Assembly (NCBI GenBank): GCA_013215815.1
Contig: JABSQP010000003.1
Coordinates: 1-64,000 of the forward strand
Direction: 5' to 3'
Origin: Alphaproteobacteria bacterium
GTDB lineage: Bacteria > Pseudomonadota > Alphaproteobacteria > Micavibrionales > Micavibrionaceae
Length of the DNA: 64,000 bases
Below, one piece after another: positions 52,964 through 62,325 of the stretch. Positions within the stretch are counted from its first letter, which is position 1. Every line of letters starts with the position of its first letter. The notes beneath the pieces were generated by a model. It did not search any database. It saw only the letters and a program-made list of their open reading frames with translations, and was not told where the DNA came from. The translations under genes and the position numbers were made by a program.

Positions 52964-53371
52964 CTTCGCAAGATGCGGAACATGCTCAGTAACAGCATCT
53001 GCATATCTGTGTGCTTGATCAACATCCCAATACTCCGTGTTGGCAACTTCAACACCTGAACCATCAGCCTCTTTCGCGAAAAAGTCTGCTAAACGAATAA
53101 GCATATCTTGATTGTCATCACGCCCCTCTGCTACATGGCGTGCAAAGCTGTCGAAGCCCTCTTCGTCACCCCCCAAGGTTGAAATCATTTCAATGTTAAA
53201 AAGATGGTTTAAATCTGCATCTACTGTTTCTGGTACTTTTTCGCCAAGAAAAGAAAAAGTAAGATCACCCCAAAGGCTCTGTTTCGGATGCTTAACTAAT
53301 GTAGAATCGCTTAGTACAGCGCTTAAAAATCGATAAGAAATTTCTGCCGCGACAACACGTTTAATACTCAT
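52949..53371 (-). CDS. Orphan protein of unknown function (140 aa)
   Basis: An acidic soluble protein with EISYRFLSAVLSDSTLVKHP near 10-29, then FDSFARHVAEGRDDNQDMLI and RLADFFAKEADGSGVEVANT. Unlike the other genes with the TTGACATAA promoter, it has a leader with a strong GGAGGG ribosome binding site. The final 15 bases overlap the RHH gene. Unrecognised. Confidence 0.65.
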   Translation of the reverse strand: MSIKRVVAAEISYRFLSAVLSDSTLVKHPKQSLWGDLTFSFLGEKVPETVDADLNHLFNIEMISTLGGDEEGFDSFARHVAEGRDDNQDMLIRLADFFAKEADGSGVEVANTEYWDVDQAHRYADAVTEHVPHLAKLVAA

Positions 53372-53399
53372 ATTACCCTCCTATTGGCATAGGCTGATT

Positions 53400-53427
53400 A
53401 CAGTAACGACAAATAACGTTATGTCAA
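53400..53427 (-). promoter_or_regulatory. TTGACATAAC promoter of the 52949 gene
   Basis: Minus-strand TTGACA (53422-53427), 16-base spacer beginning TAAC, and a weak TACTGT (53400-53405), giving a leader of about 20 bases that contains GGAGGG. It is the only member of the set with a normal leader. Confidence 0.5.
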
Positions 53428-53475
53428 CAGACTGGAGTGTGATACATCTACTTTGAACGGGCTAGGATCAATAAA

Positions 53476-53796
53476 GTGAAAAGTATTGCTAACAGATCTT
53501 CTGACATTAACGATTTAGTTGACAACTTCTGGCGGGCTGTAGGCAATCATGTGGATTCTGCAACGCCTAGAGATGAGGCCGTTGAAGCATTTGAAGCGCT
53601 TGCGCAACATATCCGAAAAGCACAAAAAATAAATTTAAAGCGCGCGTTTTCACAAGCTCGCCGGCATATTAAATATACAGTCAACCAAGGTGGCCAAGTA
53701 TTTGAAAACAGAAAAACGTTAAGGGCTGCCTCACCCAAGATATTTCATATGGGGCATTATATTGCGCACTATACAGAAGTTAAGAACTTACCTTAG
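53476..53796 (+). CDS. Small orphan protein (106 aa)
   Basis: A basic, helical soluble protein: EAVEAFEALAQHIRKAQKIN near 34-53, LKRAFSQARRHIKYTVNQGG near 54-73. Starts with GTG at 53476; no strong ribosome binding site. Its stop overlaps the convergent AsmA stop in a shared TTAG. The high Lys/Arg content suggests nucleic-acid contact, but that is a guess. Confidence 0.55.
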   Translation: MKSIANRSSDINDLVDNFWRAVGNHVDSATPRDEAVEAFEALAQHIRKAQKINLKRAFSQARRHIKYTVNQGGQVFENRKTLRAASPKIFHMGHYIAHYTEVKNLP

Positions 53797-56700
53797 AACA
53801 AACCCTTCAACACATTATTGACAGCATCGTCCGGATTATCGCTCCCGAATAATTCTTTCAACGCATCCTCAGGTTTTTCAATTTTCTTTGGCGCTGTTTG
53901 CTGCTTTGGTTGTTCTTGCACTGGTTGTGCCTCAGAACCTGTATTATTATTTACAGGCGCAGGTTGCGTTTTCTGACGCTGTGGCAAGATGCCAAGCTGC
54001 TCGAGCGTATTCGATACATCGTCACCTAAAACGTCCGGTAATTCCTTTTGAAGCTTACGACGGATCTTTGCCCCTAAATAATCTTCTAAAACGTTTGTAC
54101 CAAACGTATTGGCTGGATTATCAAGAGGCCCTTTAATCTTAACGCTAAATGGTTCCAGGTCAGGGACGTTCTTTAATGTGATTTTATGATCTGTATTGAT
54201 TGTCCAATTTGGAAGGTTAGCAAGGCCGGTTGAATCAATGCGCGACTGCTCGCTATCCATATACATCTCTGTAATATTGACGATACCTTTCGTGATTTTG
54301 TAATCACCTTTAATTGTATCAAACTGTGTTTGCCCACCTTGAAGAGATCCATCGACTAAGCTCGATACAGAGTCAGCCAGCTTTTCTTCAACAGCCAAAC
54401 CGCGTGCCATTTTATTCAAGTCGAAACCTTTAATAATCACGTTCGTACCATCCAATGCAGCCTTACCGCCAAGAACGTTGATAAGATCATGGGCGCTTTT
54501 ACCAGCAGAGTTCACATCAAAGCTAAACGATACAATACCGCTACTTCTCAATCTTTTAGAGTTACTTAACGCTCCAGCCAAGGCCTCTAAAGAAATACCA
54601 TTCATAGCGCTATCCATATTCAATGATAGAGCACCACCAGACTGGGCAGGCGCTTTAACGGTTGTGTTGAGCGTAGCTTTACCACCAAATACGCCGGCTT
54701 CTAAACCTTTAACAGTCATTGTGCCATCTTGTACTTTTATAGCTGTACTAGGTTTTTCGAAATGCCATTTACCGTAAGTAATCGCCTTCGCTGCAAGGTT
54801 TAAATTCACGTTCATATTATTCATCCAGTCAACATTAATTGCTGATTTGGACCAACGTGATTTAGAGCTGTTAGAAGAAGAACCGCCACTAGTCGATGAT
54901 GACTTGCTGGTCGAAGACTTCGCGCCAAGAAGTTGGTCCAGCTCTAACGTACTCGCACTAATAGAACCGGTAACAGTTGGTTTCGCTGCACCTTGATCAA
55001 TTTTAATGTTACCTGAAAAGTTATTCCTTCCCAGCGTTGCCTTGATATCCGACAGATCAATAACCTTGCCATTCATAGCAGCCTTTGTAGAGAAATTAAC
55101 TGCCTGTGATACGGCAGGACTTTCTTTAAAGTCTGGTGATACAACTTTAATTGCTTGCGCCAAATTTGGATGTTTCAGGCCAATACTCATATCATTAATT
55201 GAGGGTGCCCCTAATGCATCTTTAACCAAACCTGCGATATCTAACTGACCACGCATTGCCTTTACTTTTGTGTCCATTTTCAAGGTATCTATATTGCCTT
55301 TCAAGCCAACATTTGCTTCGACACTCTTCAGAGTAGAAGGAAGTTTAGACGCATCAGCTTTCATCACTTTTGCAAATTTTTGAATATCTTTCGTCTTGAG
55401 TCCCAGATCTAAATCCAAACCCGATAGCGCTTTGCGATCAGCAATTGTGCCCTTTGCGCTTAACGATGCACCTTGGTAATCATTCACGGATACGTTTTTA
55501 AGGATGAGTTTGTTGCCGGCGCTTTCCCCTGTGAGGCGAACACCAGCAATATCAACACCGCCTGTGCGAAGATTTTGAATACTCACATCAAAAATTAAGT
55601 CTAACGGTAAATCTAAATCCTGTAATGGCTTGAGGGCAGATTTTGCATTACCCGATTTCGCTGCAGTGCTTGCTGAACCATCCTCTGCCTGAGAAGGTGC
55701 ACTTTGTTTCTTGCCTGTTAACGCATCAAGATCTAAATCACCAGCAGAAATATCAATAATCGCCTTTGCACGACCACCATCCGTCGCTGGCGTATAACGC
55801 CCTCCAACACCGATCACAGTATCATCGAGCTTTATAACGCTATCTTTTAAGCTAATCGATTGATTAGAAACATTTCCTTTTAAATCAAACTGCGCTGTTT
55901 TGAACATACGCGCCGTTTTCTTATCAACCTTTGGTGCAAAGGCCGCAAGCGCTTTTTCAACCTGCCCAACATTCCCTTCTGCAACGAAAGTTACTGACGG
56001 ATCTGCATACGTAACTACTCCTGATTTTGGAGAGACAGAAGAGGATCCAAACGCAACATCTGCTCGCCCTTCTACCTTCCCTTGACCAGGCAAACCTAGA
56101 GCCTTCAAACTTGCTGTTGTTTTGGCACCTTTTTTCATTACAGAAACAAAAACACCGTCATATGTTTTGCTATCAATTTTCACTGATGGCGCATCTAGCG
56201 TAACTTGCGCATCAACAGCCATCGGTAGCGTTAAACTTGATGGCACTAAACCTTTTTCTTTTGAACTTGTTTTGCTTGAAGAGTCGGTACTTGTACCAGC
56301 GTTACCACTTTGACTTTTCGCTCCAAAACTATTCAAATCCACCGCTTGATTAAATTTAAGGTCAATCAGAAGGTTAACCGGATTTTTTTGCTTATAGTTG
56401 GCAACAGAAAACTTACCCGTTCCGCGTGCATCACCTAAAAACGAAATCAAATCATCTATTTCAATCTTGTCTTCAGTAAAAGTTAGCAAGCCTTCTATCG
56501 AAGCTTTTTGACTAGGCGCCGCAGCTGATAGCAGTGCCATGTTATCTAAAGAAAGTTTTACCTGCCCCTGCGCATCAAGGGGCATTTTTGTTGAAACAAC
56601 GCCGTTATATTGAACTTCGGCTTTCTCTTTTATAAGGCTTACAGCGCCTTTGATATCAATATTGTCTTTCACAGGATCAAAAGCACCTACCTGTAGATCA

Positions 56701-57344
56701 AGACCAATGCTCTTTTCATTGTAGTCAAGGTTACCTTTCAAACCATAAGGACCTTTTAGCGTTCGTGCATTCAGTGTTGTATTGATATTGCCTACATTAT
56801 GCGCAGCATCTTTCTTGTGATCATAGACACTCAGTTGACCGTTCTTAATGTCTACTCGATTAAGTGCAATGGAATCGAGAGCATTACTTGCTGTGTGCTT
56901 TGCAATCGCTTCACCAGTTTCACCTGTGGCTTTTACTACAGCGCTTGCAGCGAGCATCTTTTTATTCATCCATGATCCAGTGCCATCTTTGAATAGCTCA
57001 ACGTTCACAACAGGATCTATCAGCGTCACTTTCGACACATCTACCTTTTTTTGTAGCAACGGCATCAGTTGAACGCTGACTTCAGTGCTTTTTACTGAAA
57101 CGAGGTTTTCAAACTTTACTTTCTTAGGTGCCTCAACGATTAAACCGTCTACTTTTAATGTCGGCGCAGGAAACAATGTAAGCGATAGGTCACCCGTGAT
57201 ATCAATATTATAACCCGACGCTTTTTCGGCCTCGGCAATAATACGTGCCTTATGCTGGTTCCAATCAATAAAGCTTGGACCAACCAAAAGCCCTATAACC
57301 AAAAGAATGAGAAGCGTAAATACAGCAAGGATGATTTTTTTCAC
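53793..57344 (-). CDS. AsmA-family protein (1183 aa)
   Basis: A large inner-membrane-anchored periplasmic protein of the AsmA/TamB-like repeat family, proposed to move phospholipids between membranes. The N-terminal anchor is IILAVFTLLILLVIGLLVGP. FIDWNQHKARIIAEAEKASG with DITGDLSLTLFPAPTLKVDG is the classic AsmA start. A long beta-rich body follows with Ser-rich linkers near 340 and 820. C-terminal motifs are LKNVPDLEPFSVKIKGPLDN PANTFG and LRRKLQKELPDVLGDD-like segments. A Gln/Pro tail ends the chain. Full length; start unambiguous. Confidence 0.92.
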   Translation of the reverse strand: MKKIILAVFTLLILLVIGLLVGPSFIDWNQHKARIIAEAEKASGYNIDITGDLSLTLFPAPTLKVDGLIVEAPKKVKFENLVSVKSTEVSVQLMPLLQKKVDVSKVTLIDPVVNVELFKDGTGSWMNKKMLAASAVVKATGETGEAIAKHTASNALDSIALNRVDIKNGQLSVYDHKKDAAHNVGNINTTLNARTLKGPYGLKGNLDYNEKSIGLDLQVGAFDPVKDNIDIKGAVSLIKEKAEVQYNGVVSTKMPLDAQGQVKLSLDNMALLSAAAPSQKASIEGLLTFTEDKIEIDDLISFLGDARGTGKFSVANYKQKNPVNLLIDLKFNQAVDLNSFGAKSQSGNAGTSTDSSSKTSSKEKGLVPSSLTLPMAVDAQVTLDAPSVKIDSKTYDGVFVSVMKKGAKTTASLKALGLPGQGKVEGRADVAFGSSSVSPKSGVVTYADPSVTFVAEGNVGQVEKALAAFAPKVDKKTARMFKTAQFDLKGNVSNQSISLKDSVIKLDDTVIGVGGRYTPATDGGRAKAIIDISAGDLDLDALTGKKQSAPSQAEDGSASTAAKSGNAKSALKPLQDLDLPLDLIFDVSIQNLRTGGVDIAGVRLTGESAGNKLILKNVSVNDYQGASLSAKGTIADRKALSGLDLDLGLKTKDIQKFAKVMKADASKLPSTLKSVEANVGLKGNIDTLKMDTKVKAMRGQLDIAGLVKDALGAPSINDMSIGLKHPNLAQAIKVVSPDFKESPAVSQAVNFSTKAAMNGKVIDLSDIKATLGRNNFSGNIKIDQGAAKPTVTGSISASTLELDQLLGAKSSTSKSSSTSGGSSSNSSKSRWSKSAINVDWMNNMNVNLNLAAKAITYGKWHFEKPSTAIKVQDGTMTVKGLEAGVFGGKATLNTTVKAPAQSGGALSLNMDSAMNGISLEALAGALSNSKRLRSSGIVSFSFDVNSAGKSAHDLINVLGGKAALDGTNVIIKGFDLNKMARGLAVEEKLADSVSSLVDGSLQGGQTQFDTIKGDYKITKGIVNITEMYMDSEQSRIDSTGLANLPNWTINTDHKITLKNVPDLEPFSVKIKGPLDNPANTFGTNVLEDYLGAKIRRKLQKELPDVLGDDVSNTLEQLGILPQRQKTQPAPVNNNTGSEAQPVQEQPKQQTAPKKIEKPEDALKELFGSDNPDDAVNNVLKGLF

Positions 57345-57450
57345 GGGTTATATTCCTTTATAAAAGACAAAATCATGCGAAATTACCCATGAATTAGGGC
57401 ATTCCTATGACTGTTTTATACTGGGAATATAAGAAAATTTAAAGGACGGA

Positions 57451-58041
57451 TTAAAATGCGTTTTCGTCCAGCGTGCTCATAAAGTCTTCTTCAACTTCAT
57501 GACCATAACGCGATTGAAAAGCTTCAACTTCCTCAATAAGAGCTTCTAGCTTAGGTAGCACTTTGTTATCAAAGCCGTATTTTTGCTCTATTGGCATGTT
57601 TGATTTTGTATTATTAACCATAACTTCAGCTGTTTTAATGATGGCACGCAGGCTGCCACGTTTATCCGCAATCGCGTCATTGGCGTCTTTAATACGCTGC
57701 GTCATCATGTTTACCATGCTTTGAATAGCGCGATCTGTATCATGAAGCCGTTTTTCGAATTCCTGACGATTAATAACGATAAGATTACAATCTTCGATTG
57801 CCTGTACACTGGCTGTGCGTTTCCCGTCCATGAGAAGAGCCATTTCACCAACAATTTGCCCAGCACCTAACTGCGCCAAATCAATATCTTGATGATCTCT
57901 TGTTGTGAAGACACGCACCTTACCAGATTGAATAAGATAAGCTTGTTGGCGCTTATCCCCTTCATGGATCAACATGCCGTCTTTAGGAACAAATTTACGT
58001 TCCAAAATTACTGGACCTGTACTTGCTGTCGGAGCTGTCAT
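57451..58041 (-). CDS. Cyclic nucleotide-binding-fold protein without a DNA-binding domain
   Basis: A 196-residue protein. The cNMP-binding beta-roll (about 18-125) includes LIQSGKVRVFTTRDHQDIDL, GAGQIVGEMALLMDGKRTAS and CNLIVINRQEFEKRL; GEMALLMDGKRTA is the phosphate-binding cassette with its Arg. The remaining 75 residues are helical (RAIIKTAEVMVNNTK, VLPKLEALIEEVEAFQSRYG) and no helix-turn-helix is present, so it is not a Crp-type transcription factor. The start at 58041 has GAGGGAAAGG upstream. It lies between AsmA and the coiled-coil protein; the ligand and partner are unknown. Confidence 0.82.
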   Translation of the reverse strand: MTAPTASTGPVILERKFVPKDGMLIHEGDKRQQAYLIQSGKVRVFTTRDHQDIDLAQLGAGQIVGEMALLMDGKRTASVQAIEDCNLIVINRQEFEKRLHDTDRAIQSMVNMMTQRIKDANDAIADKRGSLRAIIKTAEVMVNNTKSNMPIEQKYGFDNKVLPKLEALIEEVEAFQSRYGHEVEEDFMSTLDENAF

Positions 58042-58169
58042 TGCCTTTCCCTCAAAATGCGAAATGCGCATCTGTCTAAGCTAAATAGTAGAGAAAAAAG
58101 GTTACGAAATCCCTAACGTAGAAAAAGATATTTTTTCCTGCAAAAACAACAACTTATAAGGATAAAATT

Positions 58170-60737
58170 TTATCTAATTTGGCTCGCGACTTTGTCGCGT
58201 GCATCCATCGCTACATCCATGTCATCCGCAGACGTTTGATGAGATATCAAAGCCACGCTTCCTTCCCTTTCAAAGAAGACTATAGAAGATGATGTGCTTG
58301 TATTACCGCCAACACAGGCCAGCTCATAAGTTGCCTTACCACGCTCTGAAGAACCTGGCACTGATGCGAAGTCCCCCTTACAACGTGCACGCTGTTGGTT
58401 GATATAATTTTGCGCATATTGGACAACATCGCCAGCTTGTGCTTTCGAGGCAACTTGGGCATAGCCGCTCATATTCTGTGTACTCCAGCGATAAGCATTA
58501 TTGCCTGCAGAGGACACACTACTCGCACCGATACCAGAACCCTGCAAGATAGATTGGATATCAGCTTGTCCTAATGAAGCCTTTGATACAGCAACTGGTT
58601 TTGGTTCTGCCTTAGGAGCAGGTGCTGGTGCAACTGTTGGTGCCACCTTAGGGGCCTGTGATACACGCTGTACAGGTTCTGCAGGAACACTTGGCATTGG
58701 AGAAAGAGCCTGCCCCTGATCTTCTCTAACAGCAACACGCTCATAAACTGATGAAGATGGAGCAACCCCCGCTCTTCTTAACTCACGGCGTGTTTCAGCT
58801 AACTCTTCTTGCAAGCGCGCAAGCTCTGAGCGTTGTTTTTGATCCGCAACGGCAGGATCAAAAAGCATCTGCTCCAACTCCTTTGCCTCTGCACGACAAT
58901 TACCGCGCTGTTGCTCCATAAGAGCGCCTAAACGTCTAATTTCTTTTTCTGCTTCATTATAGCGGCGCGTTGCTTTTTCAAGGTTCCAATCGCTGTCAGC
59001 CAATCCCGTTGCCACCTGATCCTGCATGCGTGATAGTTCTTCAACCTGCTTTGTCAGGCTGATGTTATCTGACATAGCCGCTTCGAGTTTATCTTCTAAC
59101 TTCTCAACCTTTTTAAACGAGTTGTTTGCTAGTTCAACTTTTGCTTGATCAACCTCTGATCGTGCCAACTTTGCATCTTCAAAATACTTTTTATTTTCAG
59201 CTTCCAATTCAACAACACGCGCCTCTAAAGCAGCGGTTTTGTCTCCATCAACTTCTTGTTGTTTTTGGATAAGGTCAGCGACCTCTTTCTCTTTCATTGC
59301 TAAACTTGTTTTTGCGTCAGACAACTCTTTCAATAAACTGTCTTTTTCCTCTGCAGCTATAATCAAATCTGACTTTAACAGATCAATTTCTGCATTATTC
59401 GCTGCTGGTGCGGCGTCATCATTTGCAGCCAACTGAGCCTTCACATTCGAAAGTTCGGCAAGTAATGTATTCTTCTCATTCAAAGCAGAAGCCAAGTCTG
59501 CTCTTAACTTCTCCGCGTCACCACCTTTAGATGCAGCAGCATTCATAGCTGTTTTACTGGCTTCAGCAGATGCCTTTAAAGTGGCTGTCTCAGCTTCGGC
59601 TGCTTTTACTTTTTCGGAAAGAGCTACCAACTCTGCATTAAGTTTTGTTAATTCAGCATCTTTCGCTTCAACATCTTGAGAAACACCCGCCTGCTTTTGC
59701 TGCAGAGCCGTTGATAGTGATTTGTTCTGCTCTGTCAAAGAAGCCACTTCTTGTTGCATTTTTTCAAGCGCCTGTTGCTGCGCTGCATTATCTGCATGCT
59801 GTGCGGTTGCTGTCGCGAGCTTCTCTTCAAGTGCTTTCTTCTCAGTTTGCAACATCGCCACTTGCTCTTGTGCCTTCGCCTGCGCTCCTTCATCACGAGA
59901 AATCGCTTGCTGCAGAAGTTCATATTTCTGCTTTTCTTTAATCAAATCTTGATTCAAACGTGCCGCTTCCGATTTTGCAGCTGTTAACTCGCCAGCCATT
60001 TTATCAAGCTGCGCTGTATCAACCTTTGGCTCGATCTTTGGCTCAATTTTTGGTGCAACAACTTTAGGTTCAGCTTTTGCTATCGCTTTTGGCGGCTGTG
60101 CTTTAGGAACGTCAACCTCCACTGTAGGTGTTGGTTTTACCTCAGCTTTCTTCGCTGAAAAATCTTGCTTAGGTTGAATAGGTTCTGGCTGTGCGTCTGC
60201 TGCATCTGCGACAACCGGAGCTTCAGGATTCTTCAAAGCGTCCATACAAGCCGATAAATCTTCTTCACCACGAGAGAAATCAGGAAATGCAAAATTATAT
60301 TCTGCACCATCAATTTCAGCTTTCAGCATCTGCGAGTCAGCCAATGCCGATAGAAAACTATCATCCCATCCCAAGCGAACAACCATAGCGCCAGGGGATG
60401 CCGGCATCATTTCATACGCACGCAACTGCCCCGGGCCAGGTTGCAATGTAATGCTATAAGATTCCTCAGGATCAAAAGTCGGTTTTTGAAAATCTAAAGC
60501 GATTGAATATTCTTCATTAATATTCTGACCAAGCGTAACGATTGATCCGCCTTCATATTGGCGTACCAACGTACAGTAAGGTTCTGCTTGTCCTTGATCA
60601 ATCTTGGTCACAGCCCAATTCGATGAAGGATTAATAACAGTAACCTTATCTTGCGCCTGCGCCTTTTGAAGAGCGAAGGAACTCACACTGGTGAGGGCTA
60701 TAAAAGAAAGAGCGAATACGGTTTTACCAAATTTCAT
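58170..60737 (-). CDS. Exported long coiled-coil protein with a shared N-terminal domain (855 aa)
   Basis: The signal peptide is about residues 1-29 (cleavage near AQA). Residues 35-170 form a domain (NWAVTKIDQGQ, SIALDFQKPTFDPEESYSIT, two Cys at 55 and 164) that matches the N-terminal domain of the upstream 465-residue protein. Residues 175-240 are Pro/Lys-rich. Residues about 240-690 form a long coiled coil (LDKMAGELTAAKSEAARLNQ, KVEKLEDKLEAAMSDNISLT, EEELAETRRELRRAG-like heptads). Residues 690-735 are Pro/Ala-rich. Residues 736-855 are a compact domain with Cys pair (RARCKGDFAS, YELACVGGN). Predicted periplasmic. It starts 46 bases after the 465-residue protein gene. Function unknown. Confidence 0.75.
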   Translation of the reverse strand: MKFGKTVFALSFIALTSVSSFALQKAQAQDKVTVINPSSNWAVTKIDQGQAEPYCTLVRQYEGGSIVTLGQNINEEYSIALDFQKPTFDPEESYSITLQPGPGQLRAYEMMPASPGAMVVRLGWDDSFLSALADSQMLKAEIDGAEYNFAFPDFSRGEEDLSACMDALKNPEAPVVADAADAQPEPIQPKQDFSAKKAEVKPTPTVEVDVPKAQPPKAIAKAEPKVVAPKIEPKIEPKVDTAQLDKMAGELTAAKSEAARLNQDLIKEKQKYELLQQAISRDEGAQAKAQEQVAMLQTEKKALEEKLATATAQHADNAAQQQALEKMQQEVASLTEQNKSLSTALQQKQAGVSQDVEAKDAELTKLNAELVALSEKVKAAEAETATLKASAEASKTAMNAAASKGGDAEKLRADLASALNEKNTLLAELSNVKAQLAANDDAAPAANNAEIDLLKSDLIIAAEEKDSLLKELSDAKTSLAMKEKEVADLIQKQQEVDGDKTAALEARVVELEAENKKYFEDAKLARSEVDQAKVELANNSFKKVEKLEDKLEAAMSDNISLTKQVEELSRMQDQVATGLADSDWNLEKATRRYNEAEKEIRRLGALMEQQRGNCRAEAKELEQMLFDPAVADQKQRSELARLQEELAETRRELRRAGVAPSSSVYERVAVREDQGQALSPMPSVPAEPVQRVSQAPKVAPTVAPAPAPKAEPKPVAVSKASLGQADIQSILQGSGIGASSVSSAGNNAYRWSTQNMSGYAQVASKAQAGDVVQYAQNYINQQRARCKGDFASVPGSSERGKATYELACVGGNTSTSSSIVFFEREGSVALISHQTSADDMDVAMDARDKVASQIR

Positions 60738-60783
60738 GTCGTTTATTTCCTAAAAAACCAGTTCTATTAAATGCCGTGCTTAA

Positions 60784-62181
60784 CTATCCACGGTCTGAAA
60801 AAACAAAAAGTACACGTTGCCCCGTATTGGGATCCTTATTCAAACGCGCTGTTGGGCGTAAAGGATCATTGACGAATTGTTCCAATACAGACTGGACAGC
60901 TGCTTCAAACGAGTTCCCTGCATTAATGCCACGCTTCAACGCAAAATTTTGGCTTGATTGCCATACGAACTCTACTCCTTCTTGCTGTGCCCACAGAGCC
61001 AAAACGCCCTGTACACTGGACCCAGCAGGCGCCGACCAACGACCGGCAATATCAGCAGCAACAGAAGATACAGCTGTATCGCGGCTGCTTATACTCCCCA
61101 TAGGAACAAGAGGCGTTGGCGGAGCTGGCGTTGCCGTTTGCATATCACCAACGAGGTTCGCTTTAAGACCGGAAATAGCAGCATTCTGTGCCATGAGCGT
61201 CTGAACAGCCTGCGTAAACCCGCCTCTAAATTGAAGGTCGTTTTGAACAGGGATCGGTGCACCAGCTTGCCAGCTTACATCAACACCAGCTTGCGCGCCC
61301 CAACGAGCAAGAACAACGTCAAGTGTTTCACCCGCAGATGCGCTCCAAATTTGCGTTTTCCCGGGACCCGAGCCTTGAAACTCATTTTTATTCAAATTCG
61401 GCTGCCTAGAAAGTGATGGAATACTATCGCTTTGTGGTGATTGCGGCGGCATAGCCTCTACAGGAGATCCTGCAATAGGAGACATTGGCGTTAACGGCGC
61501 ACCCATAGGCATAGGAGCGCCCTGACCGGCATTCGGGTTAAAGCAATGTTCTAATTTTTTGAGTCCCCCCTCAATATCGCTCATCATAAAGCGCATGACA
61601 TTGCCTTCAACATCGATGACCATGTCTGTTCCTTGCGCGACAGCACCATAAAAACCGGGCCAATCACGCGTATTGAAAAGAAGAATATTCGGAGCAAAAG
61701 CCGTCGCTGAGATTTGCTTCGTCATACCAGCCATTGAAACAACGGCGCTGTATTTGTGTCCCTTTTTGAAAACACTCTGTCTAAAGTCGATAGCCATGGC
61801 CAAAATAGAACCGCCGCCACCAGATAAGCGTACAACAAAACCGTTATCAAACTCAGTCGTCATCAAACATGGTAAACGAACATCTTGTAACCCTCTAGCT
61901 TGGGCCAAGCTTGTTTTTGTTACGCCCCACCCTTCAGTTGGTGTAAAACTCGGCATTTCCAAAGCAGGTGCAGCAACCATAGCGGGCGCCATCCCCACAG
62001 GCATAACAACCGGAGCAGGCATCGGAGTAACCGCCGCCGGAGAACCATTTAAAGTAGGCGCTGCAGGCGCAGGTACTGACGTTTGTGCGTATGAGGCAGA
62101 ATTAACTGCGCACATGACCCCAACGGCCAAGAACGATGTACAAACGAAACGAGAGAATGAATGAGTTTTTACGCTTTTCAT
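60784..62181 (-). CDS. Exported protein with duplicated TcpQ-like domains (465 aa)
   Basis: The signal peptide is about 1-33 (ending SYAQ). Residues 34-78 are Pro/Ala-rich. Residues 83-215 form a domain (EGWGVTKTSLAQ, LAMAIDFRQSVFKKGHKYSA, Cys105 and Cys213) shared with the downstream coiled-coil protein. Residues 216-275 are Pro/Met-rich. Two related repeats follow, about 279-346 (WSASAGETLDVVLARWGAQA GVDVSWQ) and 382-465 (WSAPAGSSVQGVLALWAQQE GVEFVWQ), each then with a F..AVQ.(L) segment. They resemble the C-terminal TcpQ domain of pilus/secretin-associated proteins. Family assignment is moderate; a role in a periplasmic or secretin-type assembly is inference. Confidence 0.65.
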   Translation of the reverse strand: MKSVKTHSFSRFVCTSFLAVGVMCAVNSASYAQTSVPAPAAPTLNGSPAAVTPMPAPVVMPVGMAPAMVAAPALEMPSFTPTEGWGVTKTSLAQARGLQDVRLPCLMTTEFDNGFVVRLSGGGGSILAMAIDFRQSVFKKGHKYSAVVSMAGMTKQISATAFAPNILLFNTRDWPGFYGAVAQGTDMVIDVEGNVMRFMMSDIEGGLKKLEHCFNPNAGQGAPMPMGAPLTPMSPIAGSPVEAMPPQSPQSDSIPSLSRQPNLNKNEFQGSGPGKTQIWSASAGETLDVVLARWGAQAGVDVSWQAGAPIPVQNDLQFRGGFTQAVQTLMAQNAAISGLKANLVGDMQTATPAPPTPLVPMGSISSRDTAVSSVAADIAGRWSAPAGSSVQGVLALWAQQEGVEFVWQSSQNFALKRGINAGNSFEAAVQSVLEQFVNDPLRPTARLNKDPNTGQRVLFVFSDRG

Positions 62182-62325
62182 GAACGACTTTCCTAAATAC
62201 CTGCTTCCCCAAGCTCATTTTCTTTTGAAAACGCCTATGACATTAGCATTATCGCCAGCGTACGCAAGCCTTTAGGCGGGTTTATTCCCGTTAAAATGTA
62301 TAAGTTTGAAATAAAAAAGAAGAAT

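Noticed and set aside
52949..53796. Toxin-antitoxin pair between the RHH gene and nearby small orphans
   Set aside because: The RHH gene is the conserved fumC partner, the others are convergent or divergent and not coupled, and no toxin fold is recognisable.
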